64,000 nt of DNA from Plasmodium brasilianum (taxonomy: Eukaryota > Apicomplexa > Aconoidasida > Haemosporida > Plasmodiidae), in NCBI RefSeq assembly GCF_023973825.1, contig NC_090119.1, positions 539,001 through 603,000 on the forward strand, read 5' to 3'. The first letter of the stretch is position 1, and every line of letters begins with the position of its first letter. Shown piece after piece: positions 11,580 through 24,324 of the stretch. The position numbers and the translations under genes are program-made. The notes beneath the pieces were generated by a model. It saw only the letters and a list, made by a program, of their open reading frames with translations, did not search any database and was not told the DNA's origin.

Positions 11580-13861
11580 AATCTTTCTATATTTTTAGAT
11601 TTACCAAATTTCTTTTTTAAATTTTAGATTCATGTTCAGAGATTTTTCTTTTTTTTCGATTTTTTGTGTTTTTTTACTATTATTTTTTTAAAATGTCGTG
11701 AAATACAAAAATAGCAATATCGATAGTATAAAATTTTATGAAGGTTTTCCATATGTATATATAAGTATGAATATGTGCACAACTTAATTTTTTTACAAAT
11801 TTTTATATAAAAAAATAAAATGAACTTCACATCTTTTCTTTTTAAGGCCATTTCATTTTTTGTTAATGAAATATTACATAAAAAAGTTTGAAGTGTGATG
11901 TATGGAATTATTAAAGAATGAATTAGAATATTTCAACTCTGATTTGTTCATACGCTTTTGTTTGCGTTTGTGTAAATGTTTCATAGAACTTACTTTAATA
12001 TAAACATAAGTTTTTAAATTTAGTATTCAACAAGGTTCTTACCATTTGCTCATGTAGTATTTTAGAAGCAAAAGTTAATATTTTGTTTATTTTTGTTTTA
12101 TATGCTCCTTATCATGTATATACAAAAAAATAAAATAAAATAAAATGAAATGAAATAGAAAAACATGACAGGTGTCTATACTTCAAACACACTATCCCCT
12201 TCTCTAAATTGGTTTATTTGAATTAAATATATAAAATTATGTAAGAATAAAGAGAAGTCTCAAAAAAAAAAAAAAAAAAAATTAGCTACTATCTGTATAA
12301 AAGTATTTGTTGTTTTATAATTTATTTAACGTGTATTAATTTACAAAAAAAAAAAAAATGATGTATAATTTTTTGCCGTTTCTCTTTACATAATTTGTCC
12401 CTTTATCTCATTTTGGTTAAATAAAATATGTTCACTATCAATATATATCTATGAACTTCACTTTTTTAATAATGAAAAATACATAATAATATTTTTAAAT
12501 GGAGAATTAAGCATAAAAAAGCCCCTATATTTTTGATAACATGTATTTGGTGAACCTTGTTATTAACGCTTTAGCTTTCAAACGTCGGAGCACCCTCATG
12601 AACGCATAAATTACCAAAAGTTGCACTTCCATTTAACGCAATAGTCCAAAGTCTTCACACATATGCATATATATATATACACTTGTATGTATGTAAAAAT
12701 ATCAATATAATACATGTTCGTAAATTTCCCACATAATCTCCTCAATTTTTCTGAAGACATGCCTATATTTCGAAACATTTGTATTGAAGTTGAATTTTTT
12801 TTTATATTTTTAAGGATGAACATTAAAATTATTTTCACTTTATCATACAATCACTTTTCAAGTATGTGTATTTATGTAGTTGAAAAAAGACTTTACTTCT
12901 TTGAACATATATATATGTAAAAATATTTTGTACTTTCATAATATGTGACCTTTTCGTAAACGATACAATTTTTTGCACATTCCTTTTTAATATTTTATTT
13001 TTATATGAGTTAATATATTTTATAGAACTTGCATAATAAGATGTATTTAAAATAGGTTATATAACATGATGGTATAGTAAATAATATATAATTAAAAAGT
13101 GAGTAATTCTAGGATAAAAAAATGGACCCACTCCATAAGCTTTCTAGAAGTAAAAGATTTATCTTTGAAATTATTTAAAAAAAATTAATACTTTTTTATG
13201 TGATACGTGCACACATATATATATATATATATGTACTTGCTTTTATAAGTATTGTTAAAAAAAGTAAAATCTTAGCTCCAACAAAATTTTTGTAATTAAT
13301 AATGTTAGGAAAACACATGTTTACAAATACAGTAGGCAATAATTATAAGGGATAATGAAAAAAATAACAACAAAAATGGCTGTAAAACTTTAATTTTGAT
13401 ATGAGAAATAAATGGAAAGCCATGTAATATGAAGAGTGCTAAGTTTTATAAAAAATAATATTATGCTTTAATGTGTGCGCCACTTAAGAGTATTTAAAGG
13501 AAAATAATACGCATCACACAGGAAAAGCCATATAGTAATATTCTTATGTATATATGTTTTGTTATTATTATTATTATTATTATTATTCAAGTTTTTCACT
13601 TCTTAGTGTCTGTATTTTCATTTACCGGATTTTGTAAAATTATTTTCTTGTTCTATTATTATTCCCTATATAAATTTTTCTCTTTTCCTTTCAAAAACTT
13701 GTATCCTTTTTTGTATTTTTTTTTCTCAAAATTTTTCCTTCTTTTTTCCTTATTTTTTCACCACATATTTCTCTAATTTCAATCAAAGAAGAATCAGGAA
13801 GAGAAGTTCAGAGTCTCTATTGTATTCTATTTTTTCTCTAATAAACTGTTTATTAAGATGT
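11580..13861. other. Convergent intergenic region after RAP2
   Basis: About 2.3 kb between two convergent genes. It contains an AAATA/AAATG run near 12125-12160, a poly-A run near 12260-12280, a (TA)n run near 13216-13232 and an (ATT)n trinucleotide run near 13561-13587. A stretch around 12560-12660 has visibly more G and C than its surroundings. Open frames on both strands there are short and show no family features. Confidence 0.45.
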
Positions 13862-14817
13862 TCATAAAATATGAACATGATTATCACCATCAATACTATC
13901 ACCTATGTAAAAATATATATTCGTATCTTTAGGATTACTCCTAAAATCGATAACTGTCTTTAAAAAATGTTTGCATAGATTTTTTAATAACTCTTTTCTT
14001 TCTTTTTTTTTTATTTTTTTAAATATATCTTTATTAATCTTTAACATGATATATGTATTATAAGACATACATGCTGGATCCCCGAATACAAATATCTTCC
14101 TGGATTTATCATATTTAGGAATTGTAAATGATTCTTCAATAGTTTTTTTATTAACTCTTTCTTTATTATTACTGATTTCAGCACTATTTAAATTATAATG
14201 TACTCCTAAATTACGAAGTTGTATATATAATTTTCCTTTTTGCTCTACCAACTTTTTTTCAAAAATCTCTTCCTCTATTTGAGTTTGTTCTCATATTTTC
14301 CGCCCCTTCTCATTACATTGGTTTTCTTGCAAGTTTATAAATATATCCTTTTTCTTCAAATTAGGTTTTTTTTTATATATAATAAATCAAAAAAAAAAAA
14401 AAAAAAAAATGTTTATATTGTCTTTTTTTATTTTGTTATAGAATATATATTTGATTGAATAATATTATAAGGGGTAAGAGGAATAAATATATACATATAA
14501 ACATTTACCCAAACATTCTGTCTTACATGAAAGTGCATTGAACAAATTATAATCAAAATTATTTGGATAAATATTAATTTATGTATACGAGAAATATACA
14601 ATGAAGAACGAAATATTTCGATAAAAGTATATTTTTTATATGAATTCAAATTATCTTTTACAAAATTAGATTCATTATTACATTTCTGTATTAAATTCAT
14701 TGTTCTATTATTGTTATATGTTTTATAGGTAATGTTTATGTTCACACCTTTGGTGCTTCTTTTATTGTTATATTTACGATTTGATAAACTACATGAGCCA
14801 TGATGTTCATAATTCAT
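13862..14817 (-). pseudogene. Two-exon protein with MIF/tautomerase-like C-terminal domain, disrupted by one in-frame TGA
   Basis: Exon 1 (14527-14817) encodes 97 Asn/Lys/Arg-rich residues ending in a hydrophobic segment (LIFIQIILIIICSMHFH), then a good donor (GTAAGA). Exon 2 probably starts at 14353 after an AAG acceptor in the same phase. It runs 20 codons to a TGA at 14291-14293, then 142 more codons in the same frame to the stop at 13862-13864. The downstream part contains IFVFGDPACMSYNTYIMLKI and, later, DTNIYFYIGD. Order and spacing recall the MIF fold: a strand with FG.., a helix, then R/N-IYI.F.D. The N-terminal catalytic proline of MIF is absent because the domain is internal. Either the gene is broken here, the TGA is a sequence error, or splicing skips it. 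The recessed hydrophobic segment suggests entry into the secretory pathway. I do not recognise a named orthologue. Confidence 0.5.
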
Positions 14818-17273
14818 TTCATATTTTTATAATAATACTAAAAAAAAAATTGGAGAAAAGTTTTACGTTTAATTTATTTTACATTATAATTAACAAGAGT
14901 AAAACTGATGTTTCTCATTAGGGTAGATATTATTAACAAGAAAAAAAAAAAAAAAAATTATATATATAAAACTATTAAAACTATATATTAAAATAATTAA
15001 TAATGCAACTTAATACACTATTCCTAATAAAAAAATAAAAAAATAAAAATAATAAATAAATAAATAAAAGCAAATGATAAAAGAATTTTTTTTTTTAATT
15101 TTAAATTAAAAATGTACGTATTCTACCAAAAAAACACAATATAACAACACATATATAAAATATTGAAGTAAACATTAAAACTGTAAATTCTCTCAAATTT
15201 TATATTGTACTTTTCATTCATATGATAAAAAGAAAAAAAAAGAAAATAGATCATTCAAATTTTTATTTTTTAAAATATTTTTCCTAAAATAGAAATTATA
15301 TATATAATATTATAACTGGGACTCTGAATTTTGTTAGGAAAGAATATAATGTTTTTTCAAATTGAATATTATACCGTTTTTTGAATATATCTTTTGTTTT
15401 TTTGTTTTTTTTACAGTATGTTGCATGCATATTTATATATATAAATATATATTTTACTGTGTCATAAAAATTCCTAATTTTATTTACAATATATATAAAC
15501 AGAATTTTTTTCCTTATGTTAAAGATTTACTTATGTCTAATTTTAAATTTGAAAAAATCTTTTTATTTCGTTTATATAGTTTTTACAATCATTGAGTTAT
15601 TTTTTTAAGTAGAGCATAAATTGTATTTTCATTAAAGTTCTTCTGTAACAAAAAAAAATATTTTACTTTTTTTTTAAGTGTGAAAAATAATGACATAGAC
15701 ACATCTGTATATATATCTACACAACATGAACTTCCCAATGGTGTTATATTATTTCTAGTACTGGAAAAACGCTGATTTAAAATATTTCAAAAAAAAAAAA
15801 ATAAAATTAGAACAAAAACAATTTTCTGGATCGATTTGTAGTTGCCTTTATATTAAAGTTTTATAAAATGTATAACTTTTTTGATAATTGTTTTATTAAT
15901 ATGTAACTTAAACTATGTGTTCTAAATTTTAAAAAAATATATTTTTGAGCTTTTAATTATGGATTATTTGTGAATACTACGTTTTTTTTTTATTAGAAAT
16001 ACAAAACGATGATAGCGTTTTTTTTTTTTTTAATTTATCTCATCACTCTCTTAATAAGGACGATATTATTTTATTAGCTAAACCTAGAAGGATAAATGTT
16101 AGAATATGGCAAAAATCAAAAAAAAAAGAAACTAAATTTTATATGAGGCAAAAATGTATATCTGCATTAATTCGAATACAGAACAGGAAAAAAAAGTTTT
16201 TCTATAAATCTTATATATATACATATTATTCATATATATTTATTTCAATTAGAAAATTAAAAGGAAAAGATAATATTATAGTATTGTAACTTCTAAAAGG
16301 GTATTGTAAGTTCACTTTTTTTTTTTGTGAAAAATGGGAAACAGATATAATAATTTAAGATGAAAATTTTAAGAATTATGTTTTCCCATATACCTAAAAA
16401 GATAAATTAATAATGTCTTTACAAACATTTTTTATGTGGCCTATTTATCAGATAAATCAGCCTTTTTTTATTCTCATTTCAAATTTTACATTTTCGGGCT
16501 TGTATTTTAATTGTGTAAAATATGAAAAAATGATATATTAACCATACTATTATTTTTATTCATTTTTTTTCTGGTTATGCAAATATATTTCTATATATCT
16601 ATCTATATATATATAATAAGCTCACTTGTTATAAGAGTGTTATTGCTTTGTTTGAAAAGTTTATATATTTTTACCCTTTGTAGTTGTCACTTTTTGCAGA
16701 ACAATCTATTTGGTAAATGTTTTATTTTACTCTGATAATAATTAATAAAACTGATATTAGATAAAAAAAAAGTATGAAGTATTTCAAATAGATATAATAA
16801 CGTTTAATTTCTTTTTGTAAGGTATAATATTATATAAAAACTTTTTTATTTTAAAAATATTATCTGTGCAACAATATATTTTTTTCTTTTTTAGTTTTTC
16901 GTTATTTTATTAAAAGCAATTGATATTCAAAATTTAGATTATCATAAATTTGTACTTGTATGTAAAAACATAATTAAAATAGTTAAGGTGTTTAATAAAT
17001 TAAAAAAGTTTAACCAGTAAACGATACGTGCTGATTTTAAACTGTAACAGTACTCTTGGAGATGCTATAAATACTTTGAAACCTTATTCGTTATAAAAAC
17101 ACATCCATAATACACTTTTATTACAATAAATAAAAATGGGTATTTTTAGAACTAAAAGTTTGGTACGTTAGGTAATATTGGGCTTCTCACGAAAAACACT
17201 ATTATAATAAAAATTTCTAAGAAAAGCCTAATATGCTTTTAAAAGAGCTTGCATTATTGAGTATATACATAAA

Positions 17274-17309
<36 letters not shown>

Positions 17310-18097
17310 CACCCATTTTTGTATATTCGAATGGAACATATACCTTACAATTTGCTAAGAAAATGAGAAAGAATTATTTACATCAAAATGCCCTCATTAC
17401 GAATATCATGTAAAATTACCATTTCATGGTACAGAAATAATATTTAATAGTGAAACAATTATTAGTTTTACTTTATTTTATTTTATTTTATTTTATTTTT
17501 TTTAATATATCTAGTACATATGGGGCCAAAATATTGTAACGCTCGTTTCATAGGATTATATATTTATTAAAGTATTATATATAATTAGTGTATGGAACAT
17601 TAATTTAAATATGGGGCAAATATAAGGTTTTATTAAAAAACAATGTTCTTAATTTTCACAAATTACTTAAAATTTTTGAATAAAAAATTAATGTTTAAAT
17701 CCATAGGAATAATATATGAACTATTTTTTTCATATTTATCCAATTATAAATTTTAATTAAATAAAAGAAAGGAAAATTTTAAAAAACAGAAAATTCAAAG
17801 TTGTATATATATTTTAAATAAACGACATAAATATATCGTGAAAAAAAACATATTTGCGTATATACTTAAATATATATATATGTATATAGTATATAAACTA
17901 TTTTACTGAAAAATATTATATACGGTTATTGTATATTCGTTTCTACATTTACATATTTTCAGAGGTGGTTTACATGTTTGCTTGTTCAAGCGTTTTTGTC
18001 TTTCTATTATTGTCTTATTTCTGTCCTAAATATTTGAGATCGTTAACTTTAAAAATTAATTATTATATTTTCATTTGGGTATAGCAATTTTCAAATC
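14818..18097. other. Intergenic region between the MIF-like gene and the SBP1-like gene
   Basis: About 3.3 kb on the promoter side of the MIF-like gene and the 3' side of the SBP1-like gene. It contains a (TA)n run at about 17278-17307, a (TTTTA)n run at about 17470-17500 and many poly-A/T tracts. The short plus-strand frame at 15362-15595 is mostly Phe/Tyr/Ile from T-rich sequence and is not supported as a gene. Confidence 0.5.
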
Positions 18098-19117
18098 TTA
18101 TATATCATCATTCTCCTCTTGTTTTTCTTTTGCACATTTTTTGGATTTTTCCACCTTTTTCGCTTTTTTTTTCTGTATTAAAAAAAAAAAAAATTAATTT
18201 AAAATGAGTACTTTTTTTTTGTATGAAAAAATAAAACACATAAGCATACAAAGATGAATATATACAAAAACACATATAAATATATAAATTCCCAGAAAAA
18301 TACAAATATACATAAATAAATATATATATAATCCTTAAAATTTTCTTCTTTTGGTTATTACCCCTTTTTGTGGTGTGTTTTTGAAATAATTTATTAAAAA
18401 ATATGCATTAAGCATTAATAAAAAAACTACTATAAGTGCTACATAATGATTTTGAATATAATGCATAACTCCATTAGCATATGATGCAAAAAATTGTAAC
18501 TTAAATAAAGGAGATATCATTGATGACGATGGACCAAGATTCAATGTTTGTGTACTAGCAAGTTGCTGTTGTTGTTGTTGTTGTTGCTGCTGCTGCTGAT
18601 ATAAAGCCACTCTACGTTTATAACAAGGAGAATTTTCTATGGATTCTCTTAATTTTCTAATAGACTCTTCACTAAATAATTCATCTAAATTGGGTGGGGG
18701 TTCAATTTTTTCTGATGATGGTAATTCTGGAGCACCCTCTACAGTAGTATTATGTAATGGTTCGGCAGTTACTTCAGTAGATGTAGATGCTGCTTCTGAA
18801 GGAGCTAAATTACTTGAAACAGGAGCTTGAACATTTGGTGCTTGACGAACTTGTTCAGCTACTTCACGAACTTGTTCAGCTACTTGACGAACTTGTTCAT
18901 TTACTTGATTAGCACGTTCAGTTACTTGATTAGCATGTTCAGTTACTTGATTAGCATGGTCAGCCACTTGATTTGATAATTCACCGATATTTGTAGTTCT
19001 ATGCGCCCCTATTTCATTCGTTTGAGGAATTCTATCTTCGGCTAAATCTAACGAATTGAGATTTACGTCTTTTGCAACAGTTGTTTGTGGAACGTGGGTA
19101 GTTTCTCGTAGACTCAT
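18098..19117 (-). CDS. SBP1: SBP1-like (skeleton-binding protein 1 family) exported membrane protein
   Basis: Exon 1 as spliced is 18362-19117 (252 codons). It has no signal peptide at its start. Residues 48-92 form coiled-coil-like heptads (ANQVTEH, AEQVREV), a Pro/Ala/Ser-rich acidic region follows, 12 Gln lie at about 174-185, and one transmembrane segment at about 224-245 (YVALIVVFLLMLNAYFLINYF-like) precedes a basic tail. The open frame continues to a stop at 18335. However, a donor (GTAATA at 18361) and an acceptor (TAATACAG ending at 18173) would splice in phase to 18098-18172, adding a Lys-rich 24-residue tail. SBP1 of P. falciparum is a PEXEL-negative Maurer's cleft protein with a single transmembrane segment and two exons, and it lies beside RAP3/RAP2. 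Architecture and position support the call; sequence identity alone does not prove it. Confidence 0.6.
18563..18598 (-). repeat. Polyglutamine tract, 12 CAA/CAG codons
   Basis: Twelve Gln codons mixed CAA and CAG inside the SBP1-like gene. The mixture of codons makes pure replication slippage less likely to change its length quickly. Confidence 0.9.
18842..18975 (-). repeat. 21-bp heptad-coding repeats in the SBP1-like gene
   Basis: About six degenerate 21-bp units encode seven-residue repeats of the form A-N-Q-V-T-E-H, changing to V-R-Q-V-A-E-Q toward the C-terminal side. This would form a short coiled coil ahead of the transmembrane segment. Confidence 0.75.
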
Positions 19118-21267
19118 TTTTATAAAATGTAACTCTCAAGATTTTTCTATTTATAATATTTTTTTCTAAATGTTATTTTCAGATATAAACAGTATACCTA
19201 ATTTTAAAAAACAGAAGTACATAAAAAGTGGGATAATTACATCTATATCAAAATGTACAAGGCTTACAAAATTAAAAATTTTAAAAAGAATGCAAAAAAT
19301 GCATTACCACAAGACGTTAAAAAATTTATTATATATACTGAATATTTGTTATCATGTTCATTTTTTTGTAATTTTATGGTTGTTCATATGTACAAATAGA
19401 CTAAAATGCACATTGTAATTTATGTTATAAAATCAAAACACATATCTCTATTTTTACTTTAATTTAATAATTAATCTTTAAAAGGCTAATTATATAACAT
19501 TATATGAGGGATGTACACAATATAAATGAATACATATATATATATGCTTTTTTTTTATTTTTAAATACCTCTTCGAGAAGAAAATTTAATATAAGAATAA
19601 AAAATATATAACTTCAAGATATCTTTAAATTCGTTATTATTTCTAGAATTTTTCACGATAATATACTTTTAAAAAATAAATAAAACGAATAAAAAAAATA
19701 TATATTTACAGAAAATAAAAGATATAAAATTATATACAGATTTAAATAGCAAAAAAGTAACACTACTTTTTTTTTCTTAGCTATATTTTTAATTAAAAGA
19801 ACTATTGTGTAATATTTAAAAAAATTATAAACCATAAATTGTTTTTTGTTGCACAAAATTATTTCAATGAAAAAATAAATTAAAAAAAAATATAATAAAT
19901 TAATGTTTTCAGAGAGATTTATTATTTTATGTACATAATAAATAATCAAATATTTTATTTTTCTTTTAATATACTTCTAAAATAGCTAATTTTACATAAA
20001 TTCATAAAAAAAAAAAAATATTATATATATTTAATGCTTCTATGTATACTTAAGGGTTTTTTTACAAATAATATTTTTTTAAATATTAAGTTTTTTTTAA
20101 ATTATTTTTTACATTTTCTTCTTAATTTTTTTTTACTTTTAACAAGAATAATATAAAGCAAATAAAATTAATATAGTTATAAGTCAATATATACTATTTC
20201 CTAATTTTGTTATAGTTGTCCACATATAAAAAAATGATATATATTTTTTTATGTTATGCATACGGGGTTTTTATTTTATTATTTTGTTTGAGCATAATTA
20301 TTTATCAAGTCCATAATATATATATATATATATATATATAAATTTTAGTATTACCTTACATCCGAGAAATATGAGTTTATTAATTTATTGTTTAATTATA
20401 TTATTATTAAATTATATATTATTCATTAGCACAGACTCATTTTATGAACTATCTATTTTATTTATAATATAATAATTTGTATACTTGGTGCTTTTTAGTT
20501 TAATTACTTTTTTTTTTGTGCTTTTATATTATTGTATATTTTATAATTTTGCATGTAATTTAACTATTTCTACTAATATAATATGCTTGTAATAATAAAA
20601 ACAATACAAAAAAGAATAATAAAAGAGCTGAAATTTTATTTTAACGATCTTATTTATATATCATTTAAATAAAGTATTTTTTTTATTTGGACAATTAATA
20701 TATTCATTCTCTAAATTTTTTTTTTTTTTTAAAGATAATGTAGAAAGCATTAATTATATTTATATAGTGTATTATGCATATTTTCTTTTTAAGTATTTTA
20801 AACCTATTTCCTTAGAAGATTCCCGTTACAGGTAGCTTTTCCTTATAAAAACAATGCATAAACAGAATATAGTAATATTACGAAAAAAAATATAAATAAA
20901 TTTTAATTACATTTGAAATGAAAAAGAAAATTGATCATGACATATATTTATAAGTATAAACTTATATATATATATTAGTTTAATATAAAAAAAGAGTAGA
21001 GCATCTCTTTATAGTAGAGTTCATATTAATAAATCTTATTTTTGCATAATATAATAAATTATGCTTTTCATTTTATATATATATATATATATACGGAGTA
21101 TAAAAAGGCTTATTTCATATTTTACTATTCACATAGCAAAATTGTTAAGATAATAAAAATGGCATACTTTCTCTTGTTAGCTAATAAAGAGTAGTTTATA
21201 TATGTGTATGTCATAAATAAAAATTTGTCCATGTGTTTTTTTTCCTTAATTTTTTCGTGTTGCATTT

Positions 21268-21636
21268 TTGTTACACTTTTATTTTATTCGTGTATATAAT
21301 TATTATATAATCTTTTTATACACGAGGGCTGCTATGGGTATTATTTTTTTACGGTTTATTATTTTTATGACGTTCAGATATTTAAAAGAATTTTATGTTA
21401 TTCTTAGAAGTGAAAATTTAATTATATATAAAAGTAAAAAAAAAAGGCTTATGGATTTAGAAACTTGTTGCGGAAATTATACGAATAGAATAATCCTATT
21501 ACAAATTAAAAATCGTTGTTATACCTTATTCATTATGCATTGTATGGAACGAAACATTAAAATTAAAAGGAATTATTGGGGCGGGGGGTTTGTTTATAAC
21601 GTTTACTACCAATGTCTGCTCAATTTTTGCTTGTGA
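21268..21636 (+). other. Isolated open reading frame, 122 codons, function unknown
   Basis: Opens with a hydrophobic Phe/Ile/Tyr-rich segment followed by a more basic part with several Cys. Near its end is a run of G (GGGGCGGGGGG at about 21577-21590), unusual for this sequence. There is no recognised motif, exon partner or signal peptide. It may be a gene relic or chance. Confidence 0.15.
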
Positions 21637-23737
21637 TATTTTTTTTTCATTCATCAATAAAATAAGTATCTGCAGTGATGGTAAGAAAATAAGCCATAAA
21701 ATTTATATTTTTTATTTTTGGAATTTTTACAAAAGACAATCAATAAAATAGAATGCATATATATATTTTTTTTTAATTGATAAATAGATTATGTTCACCA
21801 TAAGGAAATATTTTAATTTATCAGTTAAATGTCGATTTACTATTTTTACTTTAATACATTTTGATTTTCTATTCTCTCTCTCTATATATATATATATAAC
21901 CCTAGTAGGAAATAAAGTATGACAAAACGCTGAGCAGGGCATAATAACAAAATGTCAAAATTATGTAGAGAGTATAAAACAGTTTGATAAAAATTATTAT
22001 TTATAATACAATCCTATAAATTTTTGTTTAAATTTTACACTTTAATTTAGGAAATATATACATATTATTGTGTTTATATAAATATACACTTTATATATGA
22101 AAGCATGGAAAAATCATTTATTTCATTTGAGTCATCAATTATGAGCTCTTTTTCCCCCTTTTTCATGTGCTTTACAATCTTCTGATATATGTTTGGTGAA
22201 TTTGGTACATTTTGTTAATATTTAGTTGATTCCATATTTTACAACATACAAAAATTATGCGTAACAAAAAGGAATAATATAAAATTTAACATCATAATAA
22301 AAAATGGTATTGTACATATTATAGCATTTGCCAATGTATGTTATGTTTTACTATTTTTCCTGAAATATATAAAGAATTATTACCAATTATTTGTCTATTA
22401 AAGGAAAATTATATTCAATTTTGAAAAATAACTAAAAATTATTAAAAAATGAAAAATACTTTCCATAAAAATAAATATATTAGGAAATAGAATAATTTAC
22501 AAAAAGGGAATTTTTCTATATAGTATATAAGCAGCTCAAAGCTCTTTGAATATAAATTCTCTCAATTAGTTATTTTTTACATATTGCAATAATTTCGATA
22601 TAAATAAAAGTAAATAAATTACAACTGTTTGTGTTATAAAATTAAAATCTACATTTAATAAAAAAAATATAATATTTTAATTCAGTATATTCATTTAAAT
22701 TTTATTATTAAGAAAGTAAATACAATAATTTGATAAATAGTTAAATACATTGGTTTTATCTTTAATAAGAAAATCTAGATTTCCTCATGTGATAATAAAA
22801 GCGCAGTGTTTGACGTAAAGATGGAATAACATTTAAGCTGCAGTTAAATCATGTTCTCGTTTTTCTCTTTTTTTAAGTTCAATTAAACTCATTACGCGTA
22901 ATATATCATGTGAATAACGATAATTTTGTCTGCATTAATAAGTATATAAAAATGTATATTTTTTTTTTTTTTCTTTCTTTTATTTGTTGTTTTTTTAAAG
23001 AAGGACGATTAATAAACTTTCGTACTAATAAAATAATTATAAGGGAAGTTTATTTGTTTTTAGAATTTTTTCTAGTAACATGCCATTGAATAATGCTTAG
23101 TTCGATTAGGGGCTTTAGAATTTGCATCAATGTTTTCAATTATTTAGAGCAAAAAAACTCGTAGTTTGTGTAATTATGGGATTAATAGTTCTTTTAACTT
23201 CAAATAAAAAAAAAAATATATCGATTCGACATGTGAAATATATTTTTTTTTTATCTTAACCAAAAATGAACTCATATATATATCTACATATGTATAATGG
23301 AACCTAATTTGTGCAATAAATAATTTCTAATAAATATATCAAACATTCTTGAAAGGATTGGAAATGTTACTTAAACAATTTTGAATTTTTTTAAATGCCT
23401 TACATCCTACATACTTGTTGGTATTTTCAATAAATTAATATAGGGTGATAAAAAATTTGCCAGAGAAGGTAAAAATATAAGTAGAACTAAATAGAAGCAT
23501 TAATTAAAGTCAAATTTAATTAGTGTACAAGTATAAATATTTAAAATTTTTTTATAATTATCGTTGAAATTATTTTTAACACTAGTTGTTAAAACGTATC
23601 TTTTTGTATAAATAAATTTATGTAATACAAAATAAAGCATGAAATGACCAAATGATACAAAAATTCATAGTATAAAAAGAAATAAAGTGTCTATCTTAAA
23701 AGTTAGAATAATAAATTAAGCATCTAAAAAATAAAAC

Positions 23738-23768
<31 letters not shown>

Positions 23769-23997
23769 ATGGTAAGAATAAATAATCTTTTTAAATTGTC
23801 AGAATATTTTTTATTTTTTTTAATTTTAAAATAATATATTCAATTAATTATTTTCCCTTTTTTTTATACATTTTTCAATTATTCATTATTTTTCTAGTAA
23901 TATATTTATCTGAGAAGACACGTTAATTTTGTTTGCGTGCGTGTATACATATATATATAAAACATTTTTGGTTAAGATGTTTCTTTAATAGAATGCT

Positions 23998-24324
23998 TTA
24001 AAAAAAGTTTTGCCGTTCTAAGAAATAATAATGAATAAAAAATATATAACAAAAAAAAACATTTTTTTTAGAATTTTTATTTTTAGCCAACATGAAAAAG
24101 CTTGGAGATTTATGAAGAAAATATATAATTTTTCTATCAGAAAACCTAATACTCGTTAAAACATTAGATAATGATGTTATTAATATTGTTTGCATAAAAG
24201 TTTTGGAGCGAAAAGTTAAAAAAAAATATATTTTTTCAGATCTATTTATTTTTTCAAATTTTTTAGTAATATTGTAATATTCGTCCCCCCTTTTATTTCT
24301 TACTACATTATCAAGATTAATCAT
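23998..24324 (-). other. Isolated open reading frame, 108 codons, function unknown
   Basis: The first half is polar (Lys, Glu, Asn, Arg), as in real Plasmodium proteins; the second half is Phe/Tyr/Ile-rich, as in random AT-rich frames. No exon 1 with a signal, no PEXEL and no family motif is seen. It could be a degraded gene end. Confidence 0.15.

Noticed and set aside
12611..12920. Overlapping open frames on both strands
   Set aside because: Short, Ile/Tyr/Phe-rich and without motif. The local GC rise is kept as a finding, not as a gene.
19170..19418. Plus-strand frame of 82 codons starting 52 bp from the SBP1-like start
   Set aside because: Lies in the promoter of the minus-strand gene, ends in a Phe/Leu/Ile-rich tail and has no splice partner or motif.
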